Positions 17,050 to 25,766 of a stretch of DNA of 43,511 bases are shown here, in pieces. The notes under the pieces are model-generated. The model was given only the letters and a program-made list of their open reading frames with translations. It had not been told where the DNA came from and did not search any database. Both the position numbers and the translations under genes were made by a program. Source of the DNA: Actinomadura rubrisoli. Its GTDB lineage: Bacteria; Actinomycetota; Actinomycetes; Streptosporangiales; Streptosporangiaceae. The number at the start of each line of letters is the position of its first letter. The stretch's first letter is position 1. The stretch is from NCBI RefSeq assembly GCF_004349215.1, contig NZ_SMKU01000034.1, forward strand, positions 1 to 43,511, written 5' to 3'.

Positions 17050-17859
17050 GTGGTCAACACCGACTGGACATCCGGCATCGACCCGAGCCAGGCGAGCGTG
17101 GCGCGCGTCTACGACTACCTGCTCGGGGGCGCCCACAACTTCTCCGCCGACCGGGACGTCGCCCGGACCGTGGAGGCCATCGAGCCGCAGGCGCGCGTCC
17201 TCGCCGCCGCCAACCGGGCGTTCCTGGCCCGGGCCACGCGGTACCTGGCGGCCGAGGCCGGCGTCCGCCAGTTCCTGGACATCGGCTCGGGCATCCCGAC
17301 CCAGGGCAACGTCCACGAGATCGTCCAGGGGGTGGACCCGCGGGCCCGCGTCGTCTACGTCGACCACGACCCGGTCGCGGTCGCGCACAGCGGCGCGATC
17401 CTGGCCGGCAACGCGAACGCGGGCGTGGTCCAGGCCGACCTGACCGATCCGGCGGCGATCCTGGACCATCCCGTCACCCGCGAGATGATCGACTTCAAGG
17501 AGCCGGTCGGGCTGCTGCTGGTCGCCGTCCTGCACTTCGTCCCGGACACGCTGGACCCGGGCGCGATCCTCGCCGCGCTCACCGAGCGGCTGCGGCCGGG
17601 CAGCCACCTGGTCATCAGCCACGGGACGCACCGGACGCAGACCGCCGAGGCCGTCGCGAAGGTCTACCACCGCGCGGTCTCGCAGGGGGCGCAGGCCACG
17701 CTCCGCGGCGAGGAGGAGATCATGCGGTTCTTCACCGGGTTCGAGGTCGTCGAGCCCGGCCTCGTCCGCGGCCCGCTGTGGCGCCCCGACTCCCCCGACG
17801 ACGTGCCCGAGGACCCGTCGCGGTTCTGGTTCCTGGCCGGCGTGGGCCGCAAGCCCTGA
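17050..17859 (+). CDS. DUF574 (Methyltransf_19) SAM-dependent methyltransferase, 269 aa
   Basis: This protein belongs to the actinomycete-specific DUF574 family, which is very numerous in filamentous species. The SAM-binding site is FLDIGSGIPT followed by VVYVDHDPVAV; the N-terminal ARVYDYLLGGAHNFSADR block is the family signature. Substrates of nearly all members are unknown. The GTG start lies three bases after the phosphatase stop, with a purine-rich ribosome-binding site inside the end of that gene, so translation is probably coupled. The strong hairpin at 17881-17908 ends the operon. Confidence 0.87.
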   Translation: MVNTDWTSGIDPSQASVARVYDYLLGGAHNFSADRDVARTVEAIEPQARVLAAANRAFLARATRYLAAEAGVRQFLDIGSGIPTQGNVHEIVQGVDPRARVVYVDHDPVAVAHSGAILAGNANAGVVQADLTDPAAILDHPVTREMIDFKEPVGLLLVAVLHFVPDTLDPGAILAALTERLRPGSHLVISHGTHRTQTAEAVAKVYHRAVSQGAQATLRGEEEIMRFFTGFEVVEPGLVRGPLWRPDSPDDVPEDPSRFWFLAGVGRKP

Positions 17860-17880
17860 GGCCCGCCGGTCAATGCGGAA

Positions 17881-17908
17881 AGGGGCGCGCCCGTCCGGGC
17901 GCGCCCCT
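17881..17908. terminator. Bidirectional hairpin terminator
   Basis: Perfect 12-bp arms AGGGGCGCGCCC and GGGCGCGCCCCT flank a GTCC loop, between the convergent stops at 17859 and 17920. The very stable GC stem without a T-run is the common actinomycete form. Confidence 0.8.
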
Positions 17909-17919
17909 CCGGCGAGCGG

Positions 17920-19431
17920 TCAGCTCGTCGTGTAAAGGCCGTACTGTCCGGGCTTGGCGGCGCCCTTGTTCTGCGCGCGCTTCCGGGCGAACTCGTTGCC
18001 GTTGACCGTCAGCGTGCTGTAGGCGAATGCCTCGGTGGCCGCGGCGGTCCCGTCGATCATCTCGTCGAAGCCGGTGAGGCTCACGTTGTCGTAGCGGTCG
18101 CACGCCTGGTGGTAGCACGGGTCGTACGGCTTGCCCGCGGTGCCGCCGTACCGGGCGGCCTGCGCCGCGGTCTTGACCCCCTCGGCGCCGGCGAAGATGC
18201 CGCCGGCGGGGATGCCCGCGGTGATGAAGGCGTTGTAGTCCGACCGCCCATCGAAGTTGGTCGGGTCGGTCGCCAGCCCGCGTCCGGTGAAGTAGTCGTT
18301 GAACTCCTTCTCGATCGCCCCGGACCCGTCGGGCGCCTCGACGTTGTTGCCGCCGGTGCTGTTGTCCCCGTCGTAGACGAACCGGACGAAGTTCGGCGAG
18401 GCGAGCATGTCGAAGTTGAGGTTCAGCGCGATCTTGTCGAGGTCGGCCTTCGGCAGGTGGTCGACGTAGTACTGCGAGCCCAGCAGGCCCTCCTCCTCGG
18501 CGCCCCAGAACGCGAACCGCACCTGGTTGCGGACCTTGCCGCCGAGCTTGCCGATCTGCTGCGCCATCGCCAGCAGCGTCGCGGTGCCCGAGCCGTCGTC
18601 GTTGATGCCGGGACCGGCGGTGACGCTGTCGTTGTGCGCGCCGATCACCACCACGTTGTCGGCGCGGCCGCGCGGGGTGTCGGCGACGACGTTGGCCGTC
18701 TCCTTCTTCTGGTTCAGCGTGGCGGTCTTGACACGCAGGGTCAGGCCGCCCTTCTGGGCCTGCCGGACGAGGTCCACGCCGATGGCGTTGGTGGGTCCGA
18801 CCACCGGAATCGCGAACGGCTTGGTCAGCGTCCCCGCGACCGGGCCCTCCACGTCGGGCCGCTGATAGATCACCACGGCCGACGCGCCCGCGGCGACGGC
18901 GTTGCCGGCCTTGTCGGCGTAGAGGCAGCCGCCGCGCTGGATCAGCGCGATGCCTCCCTTCGGGAAGCCGGCGAAGTCGGCGGCCTCGCACCCGCTGCCC
19001 GTCCCGGCCGAGCCGGGGTCGACGGCCGTCGCGGCGGCGGTGACATCGCCCGACCCGGAGTACTGGAGCGTCCCGAAGTCGGTGCGCGGCGCGAACGTCC
19101 GCGGGGTCGGCGCGGTCTCGGCGAACACCGGCTCCGCGGTCTCCTGCCAGAAGTCGAACGGGAACTTCTGGACCCTCGGCGCGTACCCGGCCCGCTTGAG
19201 CTGGTCCGCGATGTACTTGACGGTGATGGTGTTGCCCGGGAGCCCGGCGGCCCGGTTGCCACCGTTGGCATCGGCGATCTTCTGCAGGTTCTCCTGGTGG
19301 TGGCGGACGGCCTTGAGCGTGACGAGGGCGGCCAGCCTCGATGGGGCCGGGGCCGCCTGCGCGCCGGCCGCCGTCAGGGTGGTGGCGGCGAGCGACAGGC
19401 CGAGGAGCGACGCTAGCGCGGCTTTGCGCAT
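17920..19431 (-). CDS. Secreted M28-family zinc aminopeptidase with PA domain, 503 aa
   Basis: This is an exported peptidase similar to the Streptomyces griseus aminopeptidase group. ATG 19431 gives a classic signal peptide (MRKAALASLLG start, hydrophobic core, AQAAPAP cleavage region); the frame is open 18 codons upstream but lacks signal-peptide character there. A protease-associated domain sits at about residues 110-230. The co-catalytic zinc ligands are visible as His and Asp in GAHNDSV, Asp in INDDGSG, Glu-Glu in WGAEEEG, Asp in NFDML and His in CYHQACD. The gene is monocistronic. A 348-base divergent region separates it from the conservon. Confidence 0.9.
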   Translation of the reverse strand: MRKAALASLLGLSLAATTLTAAGAQAAPAPSRLAALVTLKAVRHHQENLQKIADANGGNRAAGLPGNTITVKYIADQLKRAGYAPRVQKFPFDFWQETAEPVFAETAPTPRTFAPRTDFGTLQYSGSGDVTAAATAVDPGSAGTGSGCEAADFAGFPKGGIALIQRGGCLYADKAGNAVAAGASAVVIYQRPDVEGPVAGTLTKPFAIPVVGPTNAIGVDLVRQAQKGGLTLRVKTATLNQKKETANVVADTPRGRADNVVVIGAHNDSVTAGPGINDDGSGTATLLAMAQQIGKLGGKVRNQVRFAFWGAEEEGLLGSQYYVDHLPKADLDKIALNLNFDMLASPNFVRFVYDGDNSTGGNNVEAPDGSGAIEKEFNDYFTGRGLATDPTNFDGRSDYNAFITAGIPAGGIFAGAEGVKTAAQAARYGGTAGKPYDPCYHQACDRYDNVSLTGFDEMIDGTAAATEAFAYSTLTVNGNEFARKRAQNKGAAKPGQYGLYTTS

Positions 19432-19703
19432 GACTCGGTCTCCGATGATGGGGGGACAAAGCTCCCGAATCCTGACATGCGTCATTTATCGCCACAAGAC
19501 AGGAGTCACCCTTCACCTCGGCCGATAACGGCCGTCCCAAGAAAATCGGTCATCCAGGTGAATCACCGTACAAATCACCCGGGCAACCCGTGGGCGGGTG
19601 ACCCGATCCGGCCCGAGTACCCGTAGTGCCTTATCACAGCGGGCGTACCGGGACACCGCCAACACGCGGATCATGCTCGGAGGGCCGCCAGAAGACGCTC
19701 AAT

Positions 19704-19778
19704 CGTTTAACGGAAGAACGCTGGCGTTCGCTAAATCAAACTAAGTATGCTTCCTCACCGTTTAATGGCGGTTTACGG
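19704..19778. promoter_or_regulatory. AT-rich leader of the conservon with repeated CGTTTAA-type elements
   Basis: CGTTTAACGG (19704-19713), CGTTTAATGG (19759-19768) and CGGTTTACGG (19769-19778) recur just before the ATG at 19779. The palindromic AACGCTGGCGTT lies between them. The region is clearly richer in A and T than its surroundings, as expected for a promoter. The last copy overlaps the ribosome-binding position, so a repressor here could block translation as well as transcription. The rest of 19432-19703 shows no gene. Confidence 0.4.
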
Positions 19779-22193
19779 ATGACCACACGGAGTGAGCCAG
19801 TGACGCGAGACGACCAGGTCCCCGCCCCAGCCCCGCCACGTTCACCGTCGCGTCCGCGGACCCGGTCCATCACGCGCCGGATCGCGCTGCTGCTGTCGAT
19901 CCCGCTGATCTCGCTGATGATCCAGTGGGGGGTGCCGACCGCCGTCACGCTGGCCAGCGCGCTCCAGCGGTTCGACTTCTCGACCGTCTACGACAACGTC
20001 GGCCGGCCCGCCTCGGCCGTCACCGAGGCGGTCCAGGAGGAGCGCACCGCGGCGGTGGCCGTCCTGTCGGCGAGCGGGGCCACGCGGTCGGCGAACGAGC
20101 AGCGCTTCCAGGCCCAGGCGGCCAGGACGGACGCGGCGGTGGCGGCGTTCCGCAAGAAGGCCTTCGCGGGCGACACCAAGGACGCGATGACCGGGGCGGT
20201 CCAGCTGCGCGTGCGGCAGCTCAGCGACACCTACGACGGGCTGGCGCCGCTGCGGTCGCAGGTCACCACCGGGGGGACCACGCGGCTCGGGGCCATCAAC
20301 GGGTACAGCACGATCGCCGACACCACGCTCCGGGTGCTGACCACGCTGGTGAGCGTCGACGAGGTCACCGTCTACCAGCGCACCAACGCCGTCCTGTACG
20401 ACCGCTGGGGCCGCGAGTTCATGCTGCGGGAGAACGCGCTGCTGTCGGGCCAGCGAGCCGGCCGGATGAGCGTCGAGGACCGCTCCGCCTTCTCCTCGTG
20501 GGCGGGCAGCCGCGCGCAGATGTTCGAGCTCGGCCGGGCCGGGGCGGACGGCGAGGTCGGCAAGATCCTGGACGAATTCGCGAACACGCCCGCCTTCGTC
20601 GTCTACACGGCGCTGGAGGTGATGGTCGTCACCACCGGGTACACCCCGGAGCCGCGCCGGTGGCGGGCCGCGATCACGGACGTGTCCCCGCTGTGGCTGC
20701 GCGCCGACACCCAGGCCGCCGACGTGGTGGACCGCAAGGACGTGAAGCCGGCGGGCCAGAGGATCCTGGCCGGCTTCTACCTGGTGGGCGGGCTCGGCCT
20801 GCTCGGCTTCATCGCCTCGGTGGTGCTGTCGGTGGTGTTCGCGCGCCGGCTCACCGCGGAGCTGCGCACTTTGCAGCGGACGGCGCAGGTCCTGGCGCAC
20901 GAGCGGCTGCCCCGGGTCGTGGCGCGGCTGCGGCGCGGCGAGAAGGTGGACGTCGACGCCGAGGCGCCCCCGCCCGAGACCGGCAGGACGCGGGAGATCG
21001 CGCTGGTCAGCGACGCCTTCCACGCCGTCCAGCGGACGGCGGTCAGCACCGCGGTCGGCGAGGCCGAGCTGCGCGCGAGCATCAACCGCGTCTTCATCAA
21101 CCTGTCGTGGCGGAGCCAGTCGCTGCTGCACCGGCAGCTCAGGCTGCTGGACGCGATGGAGCGGCGGGCGCAGAGCCCCGAGGAGCTGGACGACCTGTTC
21201 CGGCTCGACCACCTCACCACCCGCATGCGGCGGCACGCCGAGGGCCTGGTCATCCTGTCCGGGTCGCCGACCGTCCGCGCCTGGGACCATCCCGTCGCCG
21301 CCGAGGACGTGATCCGCGCCGCCATCGCCGAGGTGGAGGACTACCGGCGGATCGAGGTGACCGGCTCCTCGTCGGCCGCGGTCACCGGCGCCGTCGTCGC
21401 CGACGTCATCCACCTGCTGGCCGAGCTCATCGAGAACGCCGCGTCGTTCTCCCCGCCGACCACCGAGGTCACCGTGAAGGTCGAGACCGTCGCCAACGGC
21501 CTGGCGGTCGAGGTGGTGGACCGCGGCGTCGGGCTGCACCCCGACGAGCTGGCCGAGCTGAACCGGCGGCTCGCCGCCGACCTGGAGTTCGACCTGGTCG
21601 ACACCGAGCGGCTCGGGCTGTTCGTCGTCGCGCGGCTGGCCGCCCGGCACGGCGTCAAGGTCTCGCTGCAGCCCTCGGCGTACGGGGGGACGACCGCGAT
21701 CGTCCTCGTCCCGCACACGCTGGTCGTCCTGGACGAGCAGTGGCGGCCGTCGCGCGGCGGCGCCGAGGCCAGGGTGCCGGAGCCCGCGGCGGCGCTGCCG
21801 CCCGGCCGCGTCGCCCTGCCCGCGCTGGCCGGCCCGCCCGACCACGCGGCGGCCGAGCCGTCCCCCGAAGCAGGCGGGCCGCCCCCCGGCCGGCCCGAAC
21901 GTTCCGATGGCCACACCCGGCCGCCCGTCAGCGATTCGGAGCCGTCCGAGGAGGAGTCGAGCGAGGTCACCGGTAAGCTCCCCCGACGGGTGCGGCAACG
22001 GCATCTGGCGCCTCAGCTGCGCAAGCGCTCCGAGCGCGGGCAAGCCAAGGAGCCGGAGGCCGAGTTCGAGGAGCCCAGCCCGGAGCTCAGCCGCGACCTG
22101 ATGGCCTCGCTCCAGTCGGGCTGGCTCCGCGGCCGGGACGAGGGCGACGAGACCGGCGATCCCGCCGCACGCGACGAATGGGGGGAATCATGA
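19779..22193 (+). CDS. Conservon sensor kinase-like protein (CvnA type), 804 aa
   Basis: This is the membrane histidine-kinase-like component of a conservon signalling complex. It has TM1 at about residues 33-55, a long extracytoplasmic region of the nitrate/nitrite-sensor type, TM2 at about 330-352, a HAMP-like segment, a helical region where a canonical H-box is not obvious, and a GHKL ATPase domain (LLAELIENAASFSPP N-box; VVDRGVGLHPDEL G1). The last 170 residues are Pro/Glu/Arg-rich and probably disordered. ATG 19779 is preferred because the open frame upstream is AT-rich promoter sequence. It overlaps the next gene by ATGA. CvnA proteins are thought to signal through the roadblock and GTPase partners encoded next. 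Confidence 0.88.
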   Translation: MTTRSEPVTRDDQVPAPAPPRSPSRPRTRSITRRIALLLSIPLISLMIQWGVPTAVTLASALQRFDFSTVYDNVGRPASAVTEAVQEERTAAVAVLSASGATRSANEQRFQAQAARTDAAVAAFRKKAFAGDTKDAMTGAVQLRVRQLSDTYDGLAPLRSQVTTGGTTRLGAINGYSTIADTTLRVLTTLVSVDEVTVYQRTNAVLYDRWGREFMLRENALLSGQRAGRMSVEDRSAFSSWAGSRAQMFELGRAGADGEVGKILDEFANTPAFVVYTALEVMVVTTGYTPEPRRWRAAITDVSPLWLRADTQAADVVDRKDVKPAGQRILAGFYLVGGLGLLGFIASVVLSVVFARRLTAELRTLQRTAQVLAHERLPRVVARLRRGEKVDVDAEAPPPETGRTREIALVSDAFHAVQRTAVSTAVGEAELRASINRVFINLSWRSQSLLHRQLRLLDAMERRAQSPEELDDLFRLDHLTTRMRRHAEGLVILSGSPTVRAWDHPVAAEDVIRAAIAEVEDYRRIEVTGSSSAAVTGAVVADVIHLLAELIENAASFSPPTTEVTVKVETVANGLAVEVVDRGVGLHPDELAELNRRLAADLEFDLVDTERLGLFVVARLAARHGVKVSLQPSAYGGTTAIVLVPHTLVVLDEQWRPSRGGAEARVPEPAAALPPGRVALPALAGPPDHAAAEPSPEAGGPPPGRPERSDGHTRPPVSDSEPSEEESSEVTGKLPRRVRQRHLAPQLRKRSERGQAKEPEAEFEEPSPELSRDLMASLQSGWLRGRDEGDETGDPAARDEWGES

Positions 22194-22621
22194 CGCAGCA
22201 GGCGCATGCCACGGGCGAGCTGGACTGGCTGCTCGACGACCTGGTGAAGCGGGTCGGGGAGGTCCGCCAGGCGGTCCTGCTGTCCCGCGACGGCCTGGTC
22301 ATGGGCGCCTCGGGCGGCGTGACCCGCAAGGAGGCCGAGTTCCTCGCGGCGCTGTCGTCCGGCTTCCACAGCCTGGCCAACGGCGCGCGGGACCACTTCA
22401 AGGCCAAGCAGGTGCGGCAGACCGTCGTCGAGCTGGACGGCCTGCTGTTCTTCGTCATGCCGGCCGGCGACGGGAGCTGCCTCGCGGTGCTGAGCGACGC
22501 GGGCGGCAACGCCGGCCTCGTCGCCTACGAGACCACGATGCTGATCAAGCGGGTCCGGCGCCAGCTCGGCGCGGGCCCCCGCTCGTCCGGCGAGCCGTCG
22601 GACCCGCCCGCGCGGGCCTGA
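22190..22621 (+). CDS. Roadblock/LC7-domain protein (CvnB type), 143 aa
   Basis: This small protein has the roadblock/LC7 fold (LDWLLDDLVKRVGEVRQAVLLSRDG start, then FFVMPAGDGSCLAVL strands). In conservons it is a dimeric partner of the GTPase and may act as its GAP or scaffold, as MglB does with MglA. ATG 22190 overlaps the kinase-like gene by ATGA, implying coupled translation. Confidence 0.92.
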   Translation: MTQQAHATGELDWLLDDLVKRVGEVRQAVLLSRDGLVMGASGGVTRKEAEFLAALSSGFHSLANGARDHFKAKQVRQTVVELDGLLFFVMPAGDGSCLAVLSDAGGNAGLVAYETTMLIKRVRRQLGAGPRSSGEPSDPPARA

Positions 22622-22628
22622 CCCCGCC

Positions 22629-23003
22629 GTGGACGCGCCCAAGGAGCGCTGGGTCGGCCGCGAGGCCGGGCCGATCGTGCGGCCGTACGCGGTGACCCGC
22701 GGCCGCACCCGGCCCCGCGGGACGGCCATCGACCTCGTCACCATCCTGGTCGCCACCGGGCGGCCGCCCGGCGACCGGGTGTGGCTGTCGCGCGAGCACC
22801 GGCGGCTGCTGGAGCTGTGCCGGCGGCCGTCCACCCCCGCGGACCTGGCCTCGGAGACCGATCTGCCGTTCCAGGTCGTCCAGATCCTGCTGGCCGACCT
22901 GCACCAGTACGGCCTGATCGAGGAGATGCGGCAGTCCGAGGACCCCGAACGTCCCGACCCACGGATACTGATGAGAGTGCTCGATGAACTCCGCCGTCTC
23001 TGA
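22629..23003 (+). CDS. DUF742 protein (CvnC type), 124 aa
   Basis: This is the third conservon protein. The N-terminal IVRPYAVTRGRTRP block and a C-terminal winged-helix-like part (PADLASETDLPFQVVQILLADL) are typical of DUF742. GTG start at 22629, eight bases after the roadblock gene. The biochemical role is unknown; it may bind the GTPase or DNA. Its 3' end overlaps the GTPase gene by 20 bases. Confidence 0.9.
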   Translation: MDAPKERWVGREAGPIVRPYAVTRGRTRPRGTAIDLVTILVATGRPPGDRVWLSREHRRLLELCRRPSTPADLASETDLPFQVVQILLADLHQYGLIEEMRQSEDPERPDPRILMRVLDELRRL

Positions 23004-23592
23004 CGCCTTCGGCGCCGTCCCGCCGCACGACGCGGACGACGTCCCCCAGCACACGTTGAAGATCCTTGTGGCCGGCGGCTTCGGCGTCGGCAAGACGACC
23101 TTCGTCGGCGCGGTCAGCGAGGTCCGCCCGCTGCGCACCGAGGAGACGCTGACCGACGCCTCCACCGGCGTGGACGACCTGAGCGGCGTGGAGGGCAAGA
23201 CCACCACGACCGTGGCCATGGACTTCGGCCGGCTCACCTTCTCCGGCGGCGTCCGGCTGTACCTGTTCGGGACGCCCGGCCAGGAGCGGTTCTGGTTCAT
23301 GTGGGACCAGATCGCCTACGGGGCCGTGGGCGCGATCGTCCTGGTCGACACCCGGCGGCTGACCACGAGCTTCGCGTCCATCGACTTCTTCGAGCAGCGG
23401 GAGATCCCGTTCGTGGTCGCGGCGAACTGCTTCGACGGCGCGCGCCGCTACACCGAGGAGGAGATCCGGGGCGCGCTGGACGTCGATCCGGACGTGCCGG
23501 TCATGCTGTGCGACGTGCGCCGCCCGGAGACCACCAAGCACGCCCTCGTCACGCTGGTCGAGCACGCCCTGCGGTCATCCGCGCCACGATGA
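22984..23592 (+). CDS. Conservon small GTPase (CvnD type), 202 aa
   Basis: This is a Ras/MglA-like GTPase. The P-loop is GGFGVGKTTFV, the switch II region reads LFGTPGQERFWFMW, and the base-recognition strand is VVAANCFDG in place of NKxD, the usual deviation in this family. It would cycle between GTP and GDP states with the roadblock partner. The cytochrome P450 that often follows as a fifth conservon gene is absent; instead the 3' end overlaps the convergent TetR gene by 44 bases. Confidence 0.92.
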   Translation: MNSAVSDAFGAVPPHDADDVPQHTLKILVAGGFGVGKTTFVGAVSEVRPLRTEETLTDASTGVDDLSGVEGKTTTTVAMDFGRLTFSGGVRLYLFGTPGQERFWFMWDQIAYGAVGAIVLVDTRRLTTSFASIDFFEQREIPFVVAANCFDGARRYTEEEIRGALDVDPDVPVMLCDVRRPETTKHALVTLVEHALRSSAPR

Positions 23593-24148
23593 GGGACGCG
23601 AGCGCGGCGTAGGCGGCCGAGTCGTCCAGGCCCGTCTGCGCCTTGATCTCGCCCCGGTGGATCGACTCCATCACCTGGCCCGCGACGGCGCCGACGAACG
23701 CGGCGTCCGCGCCGGGGGACGCCTCGCGCACGAGCCCGCGCACGCGCTCGACGGCGAACCGGGTGTTGCGCTTGTAGATCTCGCGGGCCGGGGCGAACGC
23801 GTCGAGGTCGGCGAAGAACGCGGGCGAGGCGGGCGCGAGCGCGCCGGAGATCGCGCGCAGGTACGCGCCGACGCGCTCGCGGGGGTCGGCGCTGCCGTCC
23901 AGCGCCGCCTCGACCCGGGAGGTCGCGCGGCGGAAGAACGCGCGGACGACCGTGACGATGATCTGCTCGCGGCTCGCGGCGACGGTGTAGAGCGTGCTCT
24001 TCGAGCAGCGCAGCACGGCCGCCAGCTCCGCCACGCTCAGCTCGGCGAACCCGCGGTCCAGGAACACCTCGATGAGCCGCTCGACGAGGTCCTCGCGCCG
24101 CCGCTCGACCCGCGTGCGCGCCGGTCGCGTCCCGTCCGTCGAGGTCAT
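23549..24148 (-). CDS. TetR-family transcriptional regulator, 199 aa
   Basis: An N-terminal TetR helix-turn-helix (about residues 20-65; FAELSVAELAAVLRCSKSTLYT) is followed by an all-helical ligand domain. ATG 24148 is the natural start. The gene is divergent from an acyl-CoA dehydrogenase, with 72 bases between start codons containing three TGGTACT-type half-sites, so it very likely represses both genes and responds to an acyl-CoA or similar ligand. Its last 44 bases overlap the opposing conservon GTPase gene. Confidence 0.9.
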   Translation of the reverse strand: MTSTDGTRPARTRVERRREDLVERLIEVFLDRGFAELSVAELAAVLRCSKSTLYTVAASREQIIVTVVRAFFRRATSRVEAALDGSADPRERVGAYLRAISGALAPASPAFFADLDAFAPAREIYKRNTRFAVERVRGLVREASPGADAAFVGAVAGQVMESIHRGEIKAQTGLDDSAAYAALASLIVARMTAGRARPA

Positions 24149-24153
24149 GCCGC

Positions 24154-24199
24154 CGACAGTACCAAAGCCGGTTCGCTGGTACTCGCTCTGGTACTGTCG
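24154..24199. promoter_or_regulatory. Probable TetR operator between divergent genes
   Basis: CGACAGTACCA (24154-24164) and TGGTACTGTCG (24189-24199) form a perfect 11-bp inverted repeat. A third half-site TGGTACT lies at 24177-24183. The right arm contains TACTGT, a possible -10 box of the dehydrogenase, so bound repressor would cover the promoter. Confidence 0.7.
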
Positions 24200-24220
24200 A
24201 AGCGGCGAAAGGAGCCCCGC

Positions 24221-25363
24221 ATGCCCGCCACGCGCCACCTGCCCACCCCGGAGTCCGAGGACCTGATCGCCCTCACGCGCGAGATCGCGGCCAAGGAGCT
24301 GGCGCCGCGCGTGGCCGAGGCCGAGCGCACCGGCACGTTCCCCCGCGAGGTCTTCGCCACCCTGGGGCGGGCGGGGCTCCTGACGCTGCCGTACCCCGAG
24401 CGGTACGGCGGCGGCGAGCAGCCGTACGAGATCTACCTCCAGGCGCTGGAGGAGATCGGCGCGGTGTGGGCGAGCGTGGGCGTCGGGGTCAGCGTGCACG
24501 CCCTGTCCTGCTTCCCGCTGTTCGCCTACGGCACGCAGGAGCAGCGCGCGGAGTGGCTCCCGGACCTGCTGTCGGGCGAGCGGCTGGGCGCGTACTGCCT
24601 GTCGGAGGCGCACGCGGGCTCCGACCCGGCGGCGATGCGCGCCAAGGCCGTCCGCGACGGCGACTCCTACGTCCTGAACGGCGCCAAGGCGTGGACGACC
24701 CACGGCGGCAAGGCCGACTTCTACACCGTGATGGCCCGCACGTCCGACGAGGGCTCGCGCGGCATCTCGTGCTTCCACGTCCCGGCGGGCACGCCCGGCT
24801 TGGAGTTCGACGAGCCCGAGGACAAGATGGGCCTGATGGGCTCCACGACCGCGACCGTCCGCTTCGAGGGCGCGCGGATCCCGGCCGGCCATCTCATCGG
24901 GCAGGAGGGGCAGGGCCTGTCGATCGCCCTGGCGGGCCTCGACGCGGGGCGTCTCGGCATCTCCGCGGTGGCCACCGGCCTCGCCCAGGGGGCGCTCGAC
25001 ACCGCCGTCGCCTACGCCAAGGAGCGCGAGGCGTTCGGCAAGGCCATCATCGACCACCAGGGGCTGGCGTTCGTCCTGGCCGACATGGCCGCTGCGGTCG
25101 AGTCGGCGCGGGCCACCTACCTGTCGGCCGCCCGCCTCAGGGACGCCGGACGGCCCTACGGCCGCGAGGCGTCCATCGCCAAGCTGATCGCCACCGACAA
25201 CGCCATGAAGGTCACCACCGACGCCGTGCAGGTGCTCGGCGGCGCCGGCTACACCCGCGACTTCCCGGTGGAGCGCTTCATGCGCGAAGCGAAGGTCATG
25301 CAGATCTTCGAGGGCACGAACCAGATCCAGCGGCTGGTCATCTCCCGCCACCTGGCCCGCTGA
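24221..25363 (+). CDS. Acyl-CoA dehydrogenase, 380 aa
   Basis: This flavoenzyme of fatty-acid or branched-chain acyl-CoA oxidation has the standard family length. Visible signatures are LSEAHAGSDPAAM (FAD/substrate loop), the DKMGLMGSTTATV strand, QVLGGAGYTRDFPVERFMREAK and the C-terminal IFEGTNQIQRLVISR, whose Glu is at the usual catalytic-base position of short/medium-chain enzymes. ATG 24221 has AAAGGAG seven bases upstream. Control is probably by the divergent TetR protein. It is the last intact core gene before the mosaic right part. Confidence 0.93.
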   Translation: MPATRHLPTPESEDLIALTREIAAKELAPRVAEAERTGTFPREVFATLGRAGLLTLPYPERYGGGEQPYEIYLQALEEIGAVWASVGVGVSVHALSCFPLFAYGTQEQRAEWLPDLLSGERLGAYCLSEAHAGSDPAAMRAKAVRDGDSYVLNGAKAWTTHGGKADFYTVMARTSDEGSRGISCFHVPAGTPGLEFDEPEDKMGLMGSTTATVRFEGARIPAGHLIGQEGQGLSIALAGLDAGRLGISAVATGLAQGALDTAVAYAKEREAFGKAIIDHQGLAFVLADMAAAVESARATYLSAARLRDAGRPYGREASIAKLIATDNAMKVTTDAVQVLGGAGYTRDFPVERFMREAKVMQIFEGTNQIQRLVISRHLAR

Positions 25364-25377
25364 CCGTTCCGTCTACC

Positions 25378-25396
25378 TGGGGTTTCTTAGCCCCCA
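25378..25396 (+). terminator. Weak hairpin after the dehydrogenase
   Basis: TGGGG and CCCCA arms flank nine bases, 15 bases past the stop. The stem is only five pairs long. Bases 25397-25513 show no gene and mark the junction with the accessory region. Confidence 0.3.
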
Positions 25397-25513
25397 CAGG
25401 GCCATCCCCGTTTTGGGCACGGTCTCACCCGCGTCCGATACGCCTTCGTTCGCTTGATCGTCTCCCTCCGCTCTCCCAGACGGCTCCCAACCGTCCCCAC
25501 GAGGGGGTCGGCG

Positions 25514-25700
25514 GTGACCGCCATCCAGGAGATCGAACGCGCCGCCAACCAGCTCCGCGCGCTCGAATGGCTCATCAACCGGCCACTCGGGCGGCCAGCG
25601 CTCCTGGTCTGGTTCACCGACGAGGACGGCGACCTCGTCGGCCCACCGGCGGACCCGTCCCCGCCCCCGCGAACGCCAACTATCCGGATCAATACTGACC
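25514..25700 (+). CDS. Short hypothetical protein, end uncertain
   Basis: A GTG at 25514 opens a frame with credible protein character for about 60 codons (AIQEIERAANQLRALEWLINR, then ALLVWFTDEDGDLVGPP). The frame stays open to 26071, but after about 25700 it becomes Arg-rich and runs antiparallel in phase to a VOC-domain remnant, so the true end is unclear and a frameshift near 25700 is possible. I do not recognise the family. Confidence 0.35.
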
Positions 25701-25766
25701 GCACACGATCACCCAAGCTTGCGATGAGGGCCCGTCACCGTCGGCAGGCTCGGTACGCTCACGACG

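Noticed and set aside
17870..19540. 556-codon frame overlapping the M28 peptidase
   Set aside because: Arg/Gly-rich translation of an alternative frame; the peptidase frame carries the signal peptide and zinc ligands.
25364..25513. tRNA gene or attachment site at the core/accessory border
   Set aside because: No cloverleaf can be drawn, and no matching direct repeat is visible at the right end of the window.
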